44,735 bases of DNA from Gammaproteobacteria bacterium (GTDB taxonomy: Bacteria; Pseudomonadota; Gammaproteobacteria; Chromatiales; Chromatiaceae), in assembly GCA_020445255.1 (NCBI GenBank), contig JAGRGY010000042.1, positions 1-44,735 on the forward strand, given 5' to 3'. Under the pieces are notes generated by a model, which saw only the letters and a list, made by a program, of their open reading frames with translations, had not been told where the DNA came from and searched no databases. Position 1 is the first letter of the stretch. Each line of letters opens with the position of its first letter. A program made the position numbers and the translations under genes. This document shows positions 1 through 7,427 of the stretch, one piece after another.

Positions 1-703
1 TGTTGGTGTTGATCTTCACGCGGAAGTTGCGGCCGATGATCATCGGCTCGAGTTCCGGGTGGTTGATGTTGGCCGGGATGATCGCGCGGCCACGGGCGAT
101 CTCGTCGCGCACGAACTCCGCGGTGATCTGCGCCGGCAGGCTGGCGCCGAAGCTCTGGCCGGCATGCTGGCGCAGCAGCTTCGCGTAGCGCGGGTCGGCA
201 CGCATCGCGTCGAGGCGCTGGTTCTCGCGGATCGCGACGAACTCCATCTCGGGCGTGATGATGCCCTGGCGTGCGTAGTGCATCTGCGAGACGTTTTGGC
301 CGGCCTTCGCGCGGCGCGGCGCACGGATGTGCTCGAAGCGCAGGTGCGCGAGCGCCGGATCGTGCTGGCGCGCCCGGCCGTAGTCGGAACTCGGGCCGGC
401 GAGCTGCTCGGTGTCGCCGCGCTCCTCGATCCAGGTCGAACGCACGTCGGGCATGCCCCTGAGCAGGTCGATCCTGACGTCCGGGTCGGTGAATGGACCG
501 GAGGTGTCGTAGACGGTGATCGGCGGGTTCTCCTCGGCACCGAAGCTGGCCGGTGTCGGCGCCTGCGCGACCTCGCGCATCGGCACGCGGATGTCCGGGC
601 GCGACCCGCCGACATAGACCTTGCGCGCACCCGGGAACGGCCGCGTGACCTCGTCGGACAGTGCGCTGGTCTTTTTGATGAAGTCTTCGGGTATCGCGCT
701 CAT
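1..703 (-). CDS. thiC: Phosphomethylpyrimidine synthase ThiC, N-terminal part
   Basis: Only the first ~234 codons are in the window; the gene runs off the left edge. ThiC is the radical-SAM enzyme that converts aminoimidazole ribotide to the HMP pyrimidine of thiamine. The translation contains the family blocks [33 protein letters not shown] and [14 protein letters not shown]. The C-terminal cysteine cluster that binds the iron-sulfur centre is beyond the edge. The start is the ATG at 703-701, with a GGAG ribosome-binding site about 8 bases upstream. A TPP riboswitch lies directly in the 5' leader, so expression should fall when thiamine pyrophosphate is abundant. The identification is firm. 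Confidence 0.97.
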   Translation of the reverse strand, partial: MSAIPEDFIKKTSALSDEVTRPFPGARKVYVGGSRPDIRVPMREVAQAPTPASFGAEENPPITVYDTSGPFTDPDVRIDLLRGMPDVRSTWIEERGDTEQLAGPSSDYGRARQHDPALAHLRFEHIRAPRRAKAGQNVSQMHYARQGIITPEMEFVAIRENQRLDAMRADPRYAKLLRQHAGQSFGASLPAQITAEFVRDEIARGRAIIPANINHPELEPMIIGRNFRVKINTN

Positions 704-743
704 GCGTGTCTCCTGGGCGGGGAAAGCGACACGGCGCAGCGCG

Positions 744-825
744 CCCAGCTTCCCTCCGCCGGTATTAACCGGATCAGGTACTAAGAGTGTTTCTCAGCCC
801 GCCGTACGGGCACCCCTAGCTGAAT
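744..825 (-). promoter_or_regulatory. TPP riboswitch (THI element) of thiC
   Basis: Read on the minus strand, this leader has the hallmarks of the TPP aptamer: GGGGTGCCC, then CTGAGA, then ACCTGATCCGGTTAATACCG, then GGAGGGAAGC. These are the conserved P2/J2-3/P4/P5 bases. It ends about 40 bases upstream of the thiC start, leaving a short expression platform with a GC-rich palindromic segment (GGCGCGCTGCGCC) before the ribosome-binding site. No T-run follows that hairpin, so control by hiding the ribosome-binding site seems likelier than transcription termination. That last point is inference. Confidence 0.93.
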
Positions 826-940
826 TGGCTTGTAGCAAACCCGACTGTACCAGTGAGGTATGACCTTGCCCACTCCAGGCGGAATGTGGTGGTCATGGGC
901 GCCGATAGCTGAGATCAATCAGATTGCGAGTGACAATCAA

Positions 941-970
941 TTGGATTAATCAATCAGCATTTTCTAATGT
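941..970 (+). promoter_or_regulatory. Candidate sigma-70 promoter of the peroxiredoxin gene
   Basis: TTGGAT (941-946) and TAATGT (965-970) are separated by 18 bases, 54 bases before the peroxiredoxin start. The stretch 905-970 is AT-rich against a GC-rich background and carries two copies of ATCAATCAG (about 915 and 949). These could be part of a regulator site, but I cannot match them to a known operator such as that of OxyR. Confidence 0.4.
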
Positions 971-1024
971 ATGTCCACCAGCCGGGCAACACCGGCACCA
1001 CGACAGAACCCCGAGGACACGACC

Positions 1025-1672
1025 ATGGAAAACACCGCTGACGCCTTCAACATGCCCCGCATCAACGAACCGGCGCCGTCGTTCGAGGCGCGCACGACGC
1101 ACGGCGTGAAAAAGCTCGAGGACTACCGCGGCAAGTGGCTGGTGCTGTTCTCGCACCCGGCCGACTTCACGCCAGTGTGTACGACCGAGTTCACCGCGTT
1201 CGCCCGCCACCATGACGCGTTCAAGGCCGTCAATACCGAGCTGCTGGGCCTCTCGATCGACAGCTATTACAGTCATGTCGCCTGGGTGCGCAACATCAAG
1301 GAACGCTTCGGCGTCGACATCCAGTTCCCGATCATCGAGGACCTGTCGATGCAGGTCGCCAGGGCCTACGGCATGATCCATCCGGGCGCCGCCGACACTT
1401 CAGCCGTGCGTGCGACCTTCATCATCGATCCCGAGGGCATCCTGCGCGCGATGGTCTACTACCCGATGACCAACGGCCGCTCGATCCCGGAATTCCTTCG
1501 CCTGATCAAGGCCCTGCAGGCCTCTGACCAGCACAAGATCGCAACGCCCGAGGGCTGGCAGCCGGGCGACAAGGTGATCGTGCCGCCGCCGCAGGACATG
1601 GATGCCGCCGCGGCACGCGCAGGCGAAGGTTACGAGTGCACCGACTGGTATTTCTGCACCAAATCGCTTTGA
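1025..1672 (+). CDS. Peroxiredoxin, Prx6-type (215 aa)
   Basis: A thiol peroxidase that reduces hydrogen peroxide and organic hydroperoxides. The peroxidatic site P45-x3-T49-x2-C52 lies in HPADFTPVC, and the conserved arginine is R129 (AVRATFI). Length and the long C-terminal arm fit the Prx6 subfamily. Two further cysteines near the C-terminus (C205 and C211, in CTDWYFC) have the same six-residue spacing as the resolving cysteines known from archaeal thioredoxin peroxidase of this subfamily. The enzyme is therefore probably not a strict 1-Cys type. The ATG at 1025, preceded by GAGG, is preferred over an in-frame upstream start at 971, which would add a tail not found in the family. A strong hairpin follows the gene. 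Confidence 0.93.
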   Translation: MENTADAFNMPRINEPAPSFEARTTHGVKKLEDYRGKWLVLFSHPADFTPVCTTEFTAFARHHDAFKAVNTELLGLSIDSYYSHVAWVRNIKERFGVDIQFPIIEDLSMQVARAYGMIHPGAADTSAVRATFIIDPEGILRAMVYYPMTNGRSIPEFLRLIKALQASDQHKIATPEGWQPGDKVIVPPPQDMDAAAARAGEGYECTDWYFCTKSL

Positions 1673-1687
1673 GCCAAGCCAAAGCAG

Positions 1688-1712
1688 CACGGTCGGGGGG
1701 GCCCCGACCGTG
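1688..1712 (+). terminator. Terminator-like hairpin after the peroxiredoxin gene
   Basis: A perfect 11-bp inverted repeat (CACGGTCGGGG / CCCCGACCGTG) with a 3-base loop sits 15 bases after the peroxiredoxin stop codon. No T-run follows, so it could be a factor-assisted terminator or an mRNA-stabilising hairpin rather than a classical intrinsic terminator. Confidence 0.55.
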
Positions 1713-1880
1713 TCACCGTCGCGCATGGCGGCGTCACCCAAGGCACCGTCAGGCAGTCATTAGCGGATCTCATGCCCGCCCATAAAATCCTCCGGCTTCA
1801 TGCACTTGCCCGTCCCGGCCCGAGACTTTAGGCTAGCGGCCCTGTGTCCATTGCCGCACCGACGCAAACCGGAGACCCGC

Positions 1881-2543
1881 ATGCTCGTCAACGACATCGA
1901 AACCGCCCGCTTCAACATGATCGCGCAGCAGATCCGCCCGTGGGAGGTGATCGACGAGCGCGTGTTGGACGCGCTGCAGCGCGTGCCGCGCGAGCAGTTC
2001 GTCGATGCCGAATACCGTGGCCTGGCCTTCGCCGATATCGCGGTGCCGATCGGTGACGGCCAGACCATGATGAAGCCGGTCCAGGAAGGCCGCATGCTGC
2101 AGGCTCTCGACGTGCGACCCGGCGACGATGTGCTTGAGATCGGCACCGGCAGCGGCTTCATGGCGGCCTGCCTGGCGCGTCTCGGCGGCCGCGTGATCAG
2201 CTACGAAATCCGCACCGCGCTCAGTGAGGCGGCCGCCGCGCGTCTGCGCCGACTGGGCGTAAAGAACGTCGAACTGGTCGTCGGCGACGGCCTGGATGCG
2301 AGCCTGACACCGGGTTCGTTCGACGTGATCGCGGTCACCGGCTCCCTCCCCGTCTACGTCGATTCGCTGGAGACGCTGCTCAAACCCGGCGGCCGGCTGT
2401 TTGTCGTCACCGGACGCGAACCGGCGATGCACGCGCTGCTGGTCAGCCACAATGCCGACGGCGAGGCCTGGCGGGAAAAACTGTTCGAGACCGTGCTGCC
2501 GCCGCTCGACCGGGCGCCGCAGCCCGAACGCTTCAGCTTCTGA
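1881..2543 (+). CDS. PCMT-family (protein-L-isoaspartate O-methyltransferase-like) protein (220 aa)
   Basis: A class I SAM-dependent methyltransferase of the protein-L-isoaspartate repair family. The SAM loop VLEIGTGSG is at residues 84-92, preceded by IGDGQTMMKP, the family's substrate-side motif (usually GQTISQP). Later motifs are divergent: VTGSLP stands where the family usually has VTAA...P. Repair of isoaspartyl residues is therefore probable but not certain. The ATG at 1881 is preceded by GGAG; an upstream in-frame start at 1800 would add 27 residues unrelated to the family. It is followed after 15 bases by a rhodanese gene, suggesting co-transcription. Confidence 0.8.
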   Translation: MLVNDIETARFNMIAQQIRPWEVIDERVLDALQRVPREQFVDAEYRGLAFADIAVPIGDGQTMMKPVQEGRMLQALDVRPGDDVLEIGTGSGFMAACLARLGGRVISYEIRTALSEAAAARLRRLGVKNVELVVGDGLDASLTPGSFDVIAVTGSLPVYVDSLETLLKPGGRLFVVTGREPAMHALLVSHNADGEAWREKLFETVLPPLDRAPQPERFSF

Positions 2544-2558
2544 ACGGGACGCAGGCGC

Positions 2559-2879
2559 GTGCAGGACCTGAGCGCACCGCAACTCCAGGAATACCTCGCG
2601 ACGACCCAAAGCGACCCCCTGCTGCTCGACGTGCGCGAGCCGTGGGAGTTCCAGATCTGCCAGCTCGAAGGCTCGCAGCTGATCCCGATGGGCCAGTTGC
2701 CGGCCGCCTTGAACAGCCTGGACCCGCAGCGTGAGGTGGTCGTCATCTGCCACCATGGCATCCGTAGCCGCCAGGTAGCGATGTTTCTCGATTACCAGGG
2801 TTTTCGCAGCGTCATCAATCTCGCCGGTGGTGTCGCCGCCTGGGCGCGCGACGTCGATCGGCATATGCCGACCTACTAG
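2559..2879 (+). CDS. Single-domain rhodanese-like sulfurtransferase (106 aa)
   Basis: A small cytoplasmic rhodanese domain. DVREPWEF (24-31) is the conserved N-terminal block, and C64 in CHHGIRS is the active-site cysteine that would carry the persulfide; the loop has the six-residue CxxGxR form. The length is that of GlpE-type single-domain enzymes. The start is GTG (2559), 15 bases after the methyltransferase gene, with an in-frame run of typical residues from the first codon. The physiological sulfur donor and acceptor cannot be told from the sequence. Confidence 0.88.
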   Translation: MQDLSAPQLQEYLATTQSDPLLLDVREPWEFQICQLEGSQLIPMGQLPAALNSLDPQREVVVICHHGIRSRQVAMFLDYQGFRSVINLAGGVAAWARDVDRHMPTY

Positions 2880-2888
2880 GCCCCAGAC

Positions 2889-3419
2889 ATGTCCCCGCTG
2901 CTCGGCGAACCCGCTCCCGACTTCGGCGACCCGCTCGGCCTGCTGGCCGCCTGCCACGGGCGCATGCGCGGGTTTTGCAACCTGCTGGAACGCCTTCCCG
3001 ACTGGGTCGACGCCCAGGGTGTCGACGCCGAGGCCGTGGCCGGTATGCAACGTACCCTGAACTACTTCGATCTGGCCGCGCCGCTGCACCACGCCGACGA
3101 GGAAGAGGACCTGTTTCCGCTGCTGGCGGCGGACGCCGCGTGCGCCCAGCTGATCGACAGGCTGCGCAGTGAGCATCGACAGCTCGAGCAGCACTGGCAT
3201 ACGCTCGCGACGCTGTTGCGCGGGCTCCAGTCCGGTGCACGGGTCGACGGCGCCCGGCTGCGAGACGCCACGACGACCTTCTGTAGCGCCTGCCGCGATC
3301 ACATCGCGGTTGAGGATGAGCGACTGCTGCCTGCCGCGCACGCGCGATTGCAGGCGCCACAGCTGGCCGCGATGAGCGAACACATGGCACGTCGCCGGCG
3401 GCCGGCGGACGCGCAATAA
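2889..3419 (+). CDS. Hemerythrin HHE-domain protein (176 aa)
   Basis: A predicted four-helix-bundle protein with a non-haem di-iron site. Candidate iron ligands are H23, H67 or H68 with E72 (LHHADEEEDLF), H96 (SEHRQLEQH), and H138 with E142 (DHIAVEDE), in the order expected for the HHE family. Members are implicated in oxygen, nitric oxide or iron-sulfur repair biology, but the role here is open. The gene starts 9 bases after the rhodanese stop, making a three-gene run with the PCMT-like gene. No signal peptide is visible, so it should be cytoplasmic. Confidence 0.85.
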   Translation: MSPLLGEPAPDFGDPLGLLAACHGRMRGFCNLLERLPDWVDAQGVDAEAVAGMQRTLNYFDLAAPLHHADEEEDLFPLLAADAACAQLIDRLRSEHRQLEQHWHTLATLLRGLQSGARVDGARLRDATTTFCSACRDHIAVEDERLLPAAHARLQAPQLAAMSEHMARRRRPADAQ

Positions 3420-3442
3420 AAAGCCCCGCACGGGGCGGGGCT
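3418..3442 (-). terminator. Intrinsic terminator of the repeat-protein gene
   Basis: On the minus strand an 8-bp GC stem (AGCCCCGC / GCGGGGCT, 5-base loop) is followed by five Ts, 32 bases beyond the stop codon of the 3475-4878 gene. The plus strand has no T-run after the same hairpin, so it serves chiefly the minus-strand gene, although it also lies just after the hemerythrin gene. Confidence 0.8.
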
Positions 3443-3474
3443 CGATGCGGGCCTGGCGCCTCCGATCCGTGGGA

Positions 3475-4878
3475 TCAGAGCTTGACGCCGAGCGATTCCA
3501 GCGTGGTCAGCGTGAGGCCACCGCGTTCCAGTCCCTTGGCGCGCTGGTAGTCGTCGACCGCACGCATGGTCTGTGCGCCGATCTCGCCATCGACCGGTCC
3601 CGGGTTGTATCCGGCCGCCTTCAGCGCGTTCTGCAGGCTGGTCATGATGTCCTTGGTCATGTTGGTCTCACACAGGACCTTGCGCCATTCCAGACGTTCG
3701 TCGGCGACCTTGACCCGCTTGGCGACCGTCTCGATCACCGCGGGGATCTCGATCTTCTTCTGTTCGGCCTGCTTGACCAGCTTGCGCACCTTGACCGACT
3801 TGTACTCGGCCGGGATCTCGACCTCTTTGATCGAGGCCGGCGTCTTGACCTTGCGCTGTTCAATCGTCTCCATCTTGGCCGGGGTCTCGCGCAGGCACAC
3901 CGTGTTGCCGGTCGCCTTGCCGCTGGCCGGTTTGTCCTCCCAGTCCGGATGCCAGAAGAATTTTTCGTCGGCAACCTTGACCGTCTTGCTCAGCGTCTCG
4001 TAGGTCGGTTCGACCTTGACGCGGCGTTCCTGCGCCGGCTTCATCAGCTTCTGCACGCGCTGCACCTTGTACTCGGCCGGGATCTCGATCTCCTTGGTCG
4101 TCGCCGGGGTCTTGATGACCTTGCGCTCGACGGTCTTGTACTGCGCCGGGATCTCGACCAGGCACACGATCTCTCCGGTCGTGTTGTCGATACGCTCGAC
4201 CAGGCCGCGACCGGTCTTCCACGCGGTCGTCGCCGGCTTGACCAGCACCTGCTCGGTCACGGTATCGAACTCGGCCGGCACTTCGACGACCTTCTTGCTG
4301 GCCTCTTTGACCAGGACCTTCTCCTCGACCCATTCGTACGCGGCCGGCTCGACCTCGATCTTGTCGAAGGCCGCGGTCTTGAGCACGCGCACGTCCTCAT
4401 TCTTGTACTGCGGCGGCACGTAGTACTCGCTGAGACAGCTGCCGACCTCCAGCTCGTCAAGCTTGATGCCACTCTGGCCGATCGCGGCCATCAGCATCGG
4501 ACTGGCCGGGACGGCGCTGCGCTTGTGGCCGGCAAGCCATTCCTTCCTGGCCGGCACCACCTCGATGGTCTCCGAGGCAACCTCGTACTCGGCCGGTACC
4601 GGCACGATCTTCTTGGCGGCCTCCTTGACGAGCACCTTCTCTTCCACCTCGTCGTATTCGGCCGGGATGGTCTCGAAGCGCACCGAGGCCTCGCGCACGA
4701 CGACGTCGACATTTTCGGTGTTGTACTGGGCGGGGATCACGACTTTGGCGTAGCACTCACCGGGTTTCGCATTCGGCAGCGTGGTCGTTGCGTCCACCGG
4801 TTCCGCACCGGCGCCGGACGACAGGGCGAGCACGGCCGCGGCAAGGCAGCTACGTTGAAACTTGTTAAGCGACTCCAT
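3475..4878 (-). CDS. Exported tandem-repeat protein with C-terminal peptidoglycan-binding domain (467 aa)
   Basis: Residues 1-25 form a signal peptide (hydrophobic AAAVLALS, cleavage likely after GAGA). The mature protein has four degenerate modules of about 75-105 residues, each opening with a cysteine (C42, C148, C239, C328), and a fifth cysteine at C403. Within each module the phrase IPAEYK or IPAQY, followed by a KVLVK or KVIKT block, recurs and predicts alternating short beta strands. From about residue 406 a peptidoglycan-binding type 1 domain follows (LQNALKAAGYNPGPVDGEIG, then a YQRAKGL helix). It is probably periplasmic and held to the cell wall; the repeats have no known function. 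The start has a GGAGG site and the gene stands alone with its own terminator. Confidence 0.8.
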   Translation of the reverse strand: MESLNKFQRSCLAAAVLALSSGAGAEPVDATTTLPNAKPGECYAKVVIPAQYNTENVDVVVREASVRFETIPAEYDEVEEKVLVKEAAKKIVPVPAEYEVASETIEVVPARKEWLAGHKRSAVPASPMLMAAIGQSGIKLDELEVGSCLSEYYVPPQYKNEDVRVLKTAAFDKIEVEPAAYEWVEEKVLVKEASKKVVEVPAEFDTVTEQVLVKPATTAWKTGRGLVERIDNTTGEIVCLVEIPAQYKTVERKVIKTPATTKEIEIPAEYKVQRVQKLMKPAQERRVKVEPTYETLSKTVKVADEKFFWHPDWEDKPASGKATGNTVCLRETPAKMETIEQRKVKTPASIKEVEIPAEYKSVKVRKLVKQAEQKKIEIPAVIETVAKRVKVADERLEWRKVLCETNMTKDIMTSLQNALKAAGYNPGPVDGEIGAQTMRAVDDYQRAKGLERGGLTLTTLESLGVKL

Positions 4879-5086
4879 ACGGGTCCTCCGATTACTTCTT
4901 ACTCATGGGTGAGATCCATTGCAGCGAAAAGGTGTCGGGCCGGGCCCGGCGACCACGCCCTCGCGCTTGGGAATGCGGTTTATATCACAGTGACGTGTCG
5001 CTGCTTTGCTTTGTGTCGCAGCTTGAGAAATTCGTCGTCGCACCCGATAAGAACATTTGATGGACGGATCAGCGCCCCGGGTGGCG
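4879..5086. other. Intergenic region upstream of the repeat-protein gene
   Basis: This 208-base gap separates two minus-strand genes. On the minus strand it contains TGTGATATAAACC (about 4978-4990), the best candidate for a promoter -10 region of the repeat-protein gene, but no good -35 box is evident. No small gene or RNA was recognised. Confidence 0.3.
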
Positions 5087-6343
5087 TCACCCCACCGGCA
5101 GCAGTGCCAGCAGGCGTTCGAGCGCACCGCGGTTGCGGGCAACCACCTGACGTCCGTTCTCGCCGAATTCGGCGCGCAGGCTTGCATCGCGAAACCACTC
5201 GATAACGACCGTGCCGAGTTCGTCCACGGTGCCGACCTGGCGCGCGGCGCGCTGCTGCAACAGCATGCCGCTGATCGTCGCGAAGTTGAACACGTGCGGC
5301 CCGAAGCAAACGGCAACCCCCTGGGCCGCGGCCTCCAGCATGTTGTGTCCGCCGGTGTTGACCAGGCTGCCACCGATGAACGCGACGTCGGCCGAGCCGA
5401 GCAGTACCGGCAGTTCACCCATGGTGTCGCCGAGGTAGACCTGGGTCGCCGTGCCATAGTCGCCGGGTCGCGATCGGCGCGCGAGTTCGAAGCGCTCCCG
5501 CCCGCACAGGGCCGCGACCCGATCGAAGCGCTCCGGATGGCGCGGAACCAGGATCAACAGCGCGTTGGGGAATTCCGCCAGCACCCGGCGGTGCGCGAGC
5601 AGCATCAGCTCGTCCTCGCCCTCGTGCGTGCTGCCGGCAATCCACACCGGTCGACCGCCCCACGAGCGCTGCAACACCTCGACCTGTTCCTCGAGACTGG
5701 CCGGGATGCGCATGTCGAACTTGATGCTGCCGGTCACGACGACGCGGTCCGCCGGCACCCCGAGCGCGCGAAAACGCCCAGCATCCGCATCGGCCTGCGC
5801 GGCGATGCAGTCGATACCGGCGAATGTCGCACGCGTGAACGCGCCGAGGCGCGCGTAGCGACGCGCCGATTTCTCCGACAGGCGGGCGTTCGCGAGCACG
5901 GTATACACGCCATGCTGCCTACAGGCGTGCAACAGGTTCGGCCAGATCTCGGTCTCGACCATCAGCAACAGGCGCGGCCGCACCTTGCGCATGAACGCCG
6001 TCAGCGCGAGCGGCAGATCGTAAGGGAGGTAGACGTGAAACACCTGGTCCGCGAGGTGTTCGCGCACGCGCGCCGAACCGGTCGGGGTGGTGGTCGTCAC
6101 CGTCAGCGGCATATCGGGATGGGCATCGAGCAGACGCCGGATCAGCGGCAGCACCGCCTGAACCTCACCGACCGACACCGCGTGAATCCACACACCGCCC
6201 CAGTCGGCAGGCGGGCGAAACGAACCGAAGCGTTCGCTCCAGCGACGCCGATAGTCGGGTGCGCGCAGACTGCGCCACAACAGGCGCAGCAGGACCGCCG
6301 GCAACAACAGGTACAGCAGCAGCGTGTAGGTACGGCGCATCAT
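5087..6343 (-). CDS. waaA: 3-deoxy-D-manno-octulosonic acid (Kdo) transferase WaaA (418 aa)
   Basis: Transfers Kdo from CMP-Kdo to lipid IVA at the inner face of the cytoplasmic membrane, the first inner-core step of lipopolysaccharide. A hydrophobic N-terminal anchor (about residues 6-22) is followed by the GT30 signature WIHAVSVGE, whose E60 is the catalytic base. Further family blocks are LLMVETEIWPNL, VTGSIKFDM and FGPHVFNF with the GGHNMLEAAA motif that binds the nucleotide-sugar phosphate. The length is normal for the family. It marks the conserved edge of the surface-glycan cluster. Confidence 0.96.
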   Translation of the reverse strand: MMRRTYTLLLYLLLPAVLLRLLWRSLRAPDYRRRWSERFGSFRPPADWGGVWIHAVSVGEVQAVLPLIRRLLDAHPDMPLTVTTTTPTGSARVREHLADQVFHVYLPYDLPLALTAFMRKVRPRLLLMVETEIWPNLLHACRQHGVYTVLANARLSEKSARRYARLGAFTRATFAGIDCIAAQADADAGRFRALGVPADRVVVTGSIKFDMRIPASLEEQVEVLQRSWGGRPVWIAGSTHEGEDELMLLAHRRVLAEFPNALLILVPRHPERFDRVAALCGRERFELARRSRPGDYGTATQVYLGDTMGELPVLLGSADVAFIGGSLVNTGGHNMLEAAAQGVAVCFGPHVFNFATISGMLLQQRAARQVGTVDELGTVVIEWFRDASLRAEFGENGRQVVARNRGALERLLALLPVG

Positions 6344-6791
6344 CGGGCAGCGACGGTCCGGGTCTAGTGAGTAACGAGCGCCGGTTGCGACGCGGGATCA
6401 ATTTCAACCATCAGCGGTAACGGCCCATTCACATCGAGCATCCGTCGGTGTCGCCCGATACAGCGCAGGGGTTCCGCGGCAGCGTACATGAAGCGCGCAG
6501 GTCGCGGTACCGGCAGGCCACGCCGGAAAAACGCGCATGCCGAACCCGACACCTTTTGACCTAAACTATAGGGCCAATGGCCGTCGATCCCGGCCAATGC
6601 ACGGAACGGGTGGACGACGGATCTGGCGACAGACTTCAACATCCGACAACGCATGCACGAATTCGAACAACGAACGATTCATGGCCGCGAAAAGGGGGGC
6701 CGGTGCGCCATCGTGATCTGAACGCGTTCCCCGGGCATCCAGCTCCCTGCACGGAGCTGCCGTCGTCCCCGTGCACCCGCAGGTCGCCGCG
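6344..6791. other. Gene-free stretch between waaA and the plus-strand sugar operon
   Basis: About 450 bases between two divergent genes. No protein-like reading frame, RNA gene or convincing promoter was recognised. The only AT-rich spot is around 6551-6571 (TTTTGACCTAAACTATAGG), which may contribute to a promoter for the plus-strand operon, but no properly spaced pair of boxes was found. Confidence 0.35.
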
Positions 6792-7424
6792 GTGAGCAAG
6801 TCACTGCTGATCCTGGGCGCCGGCGGACACGGCAAGGTGGTCGCCGACACCGCCGCGCAGCTCCGCCACTGGCGGACCATCGCCTTCATCGACGCCCCGC
6901 GACGCGGCGAGCACGTGCTCGGCTTCGATGTCCTCGACGTCGACGATGTGTCGACCACGCTGCGCGACCGGTTCACCGACGCGGTGGTCGCGATCGGCGA
7001 CCCGCAGCGCCGCCTGCAGTTGCTCGACCACCTCGACGAGCTGGGTTTCAGTCTGCCGTCCGTGTGTCATCCACGCGCCACCATCAGCCCGCACGCGGCA
7101 ATCGGCGCCGGCAGTGTCGTGTTTGCCGGCGTCGTGATCAATGCCGGCACGGTCATCGGCCGCGGCTGCATCGTCAACACGTCGGCGAGCGTGGATCACG
7201 ACTGCGTACTCGAAGACGGCGTCCACATCGCCCCGGGCGCCCACCTCGCCGGCGGTGTACACGTGGGGCATGGCAGCTGGATCGGTATCGGCGCCTGCGT
7301 GCGCGAGAATCTGCGCATCGGCAGCGCCGTCACGGTCGGCGCCGGCGGCGTGGTCGTCGCCGACGTCGACGACGGACTCGAGGTCGCCGGCGTGCCGGCG
7401 ACGGCCGCGTTCCGCAGGCCCTAG
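6792..7424 (+). CDS. NeuD/PglD-family sugar O- or N-acyltransferase (210 aa)
   Basis: A two-domain hexapeptide acyltransferase. The N-terminal nucleotide-sugar-binding domain begins with LLILGAGGHGKVVAD, the NeuD/PglD/VioB signature. The C-terminal left-handed beta helix (about 95-200) has imperfect hexapeptide repeats (IGAGSVVFAG, INAGTVIGRG, IGIGACVREN), with the catalytic histidine in SVDHDC. It sits four bases before a DegT aminotransferase, the pairing used to make N-acetylated 4-amino-4,6-dideoxy sugars. I infer that it acetylates the amino group the next enzyme installs. The start is a GTG; an alternative GTG lies seven codons upstream. Confidence 0.85.
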   Translation: MSKSLLILGAGGHGKVVADTAAQLRHWRTIAFIDAPRRGEHVLGFDVLDVDDVSTTLRDRFTDAVVAIGDPQRRLQLLDHLDELGFSLPSVCHPRATISPHAAIGAGSVVFAGVVINAGTVIGRGCIVNTSASVDHDCVLEDGVHIAPGAHLAGGVHVGHGSWIGIGACVRENLRIGSAVTVGAGGVVVADVDDGLEVAGVPATAAFRRP

Positions 7425-7427
7425 TCG

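Noticed and set aside
1833..3431. 532-codon minus-strand open frame opposite the methyltransferase, rhodanese and hemerythrin genes
   Set aside because: A GC-rich antisense shadow spanning three real genes; no domain seen.
3445..5205. 586-codon plus-strand open frame opposite the repeat protein
   Set aside because: Its apparent repeats simply mirror the repeats of the real minus-strand gene, which has a signal peptide, a ribosome-binding site and a terminator.
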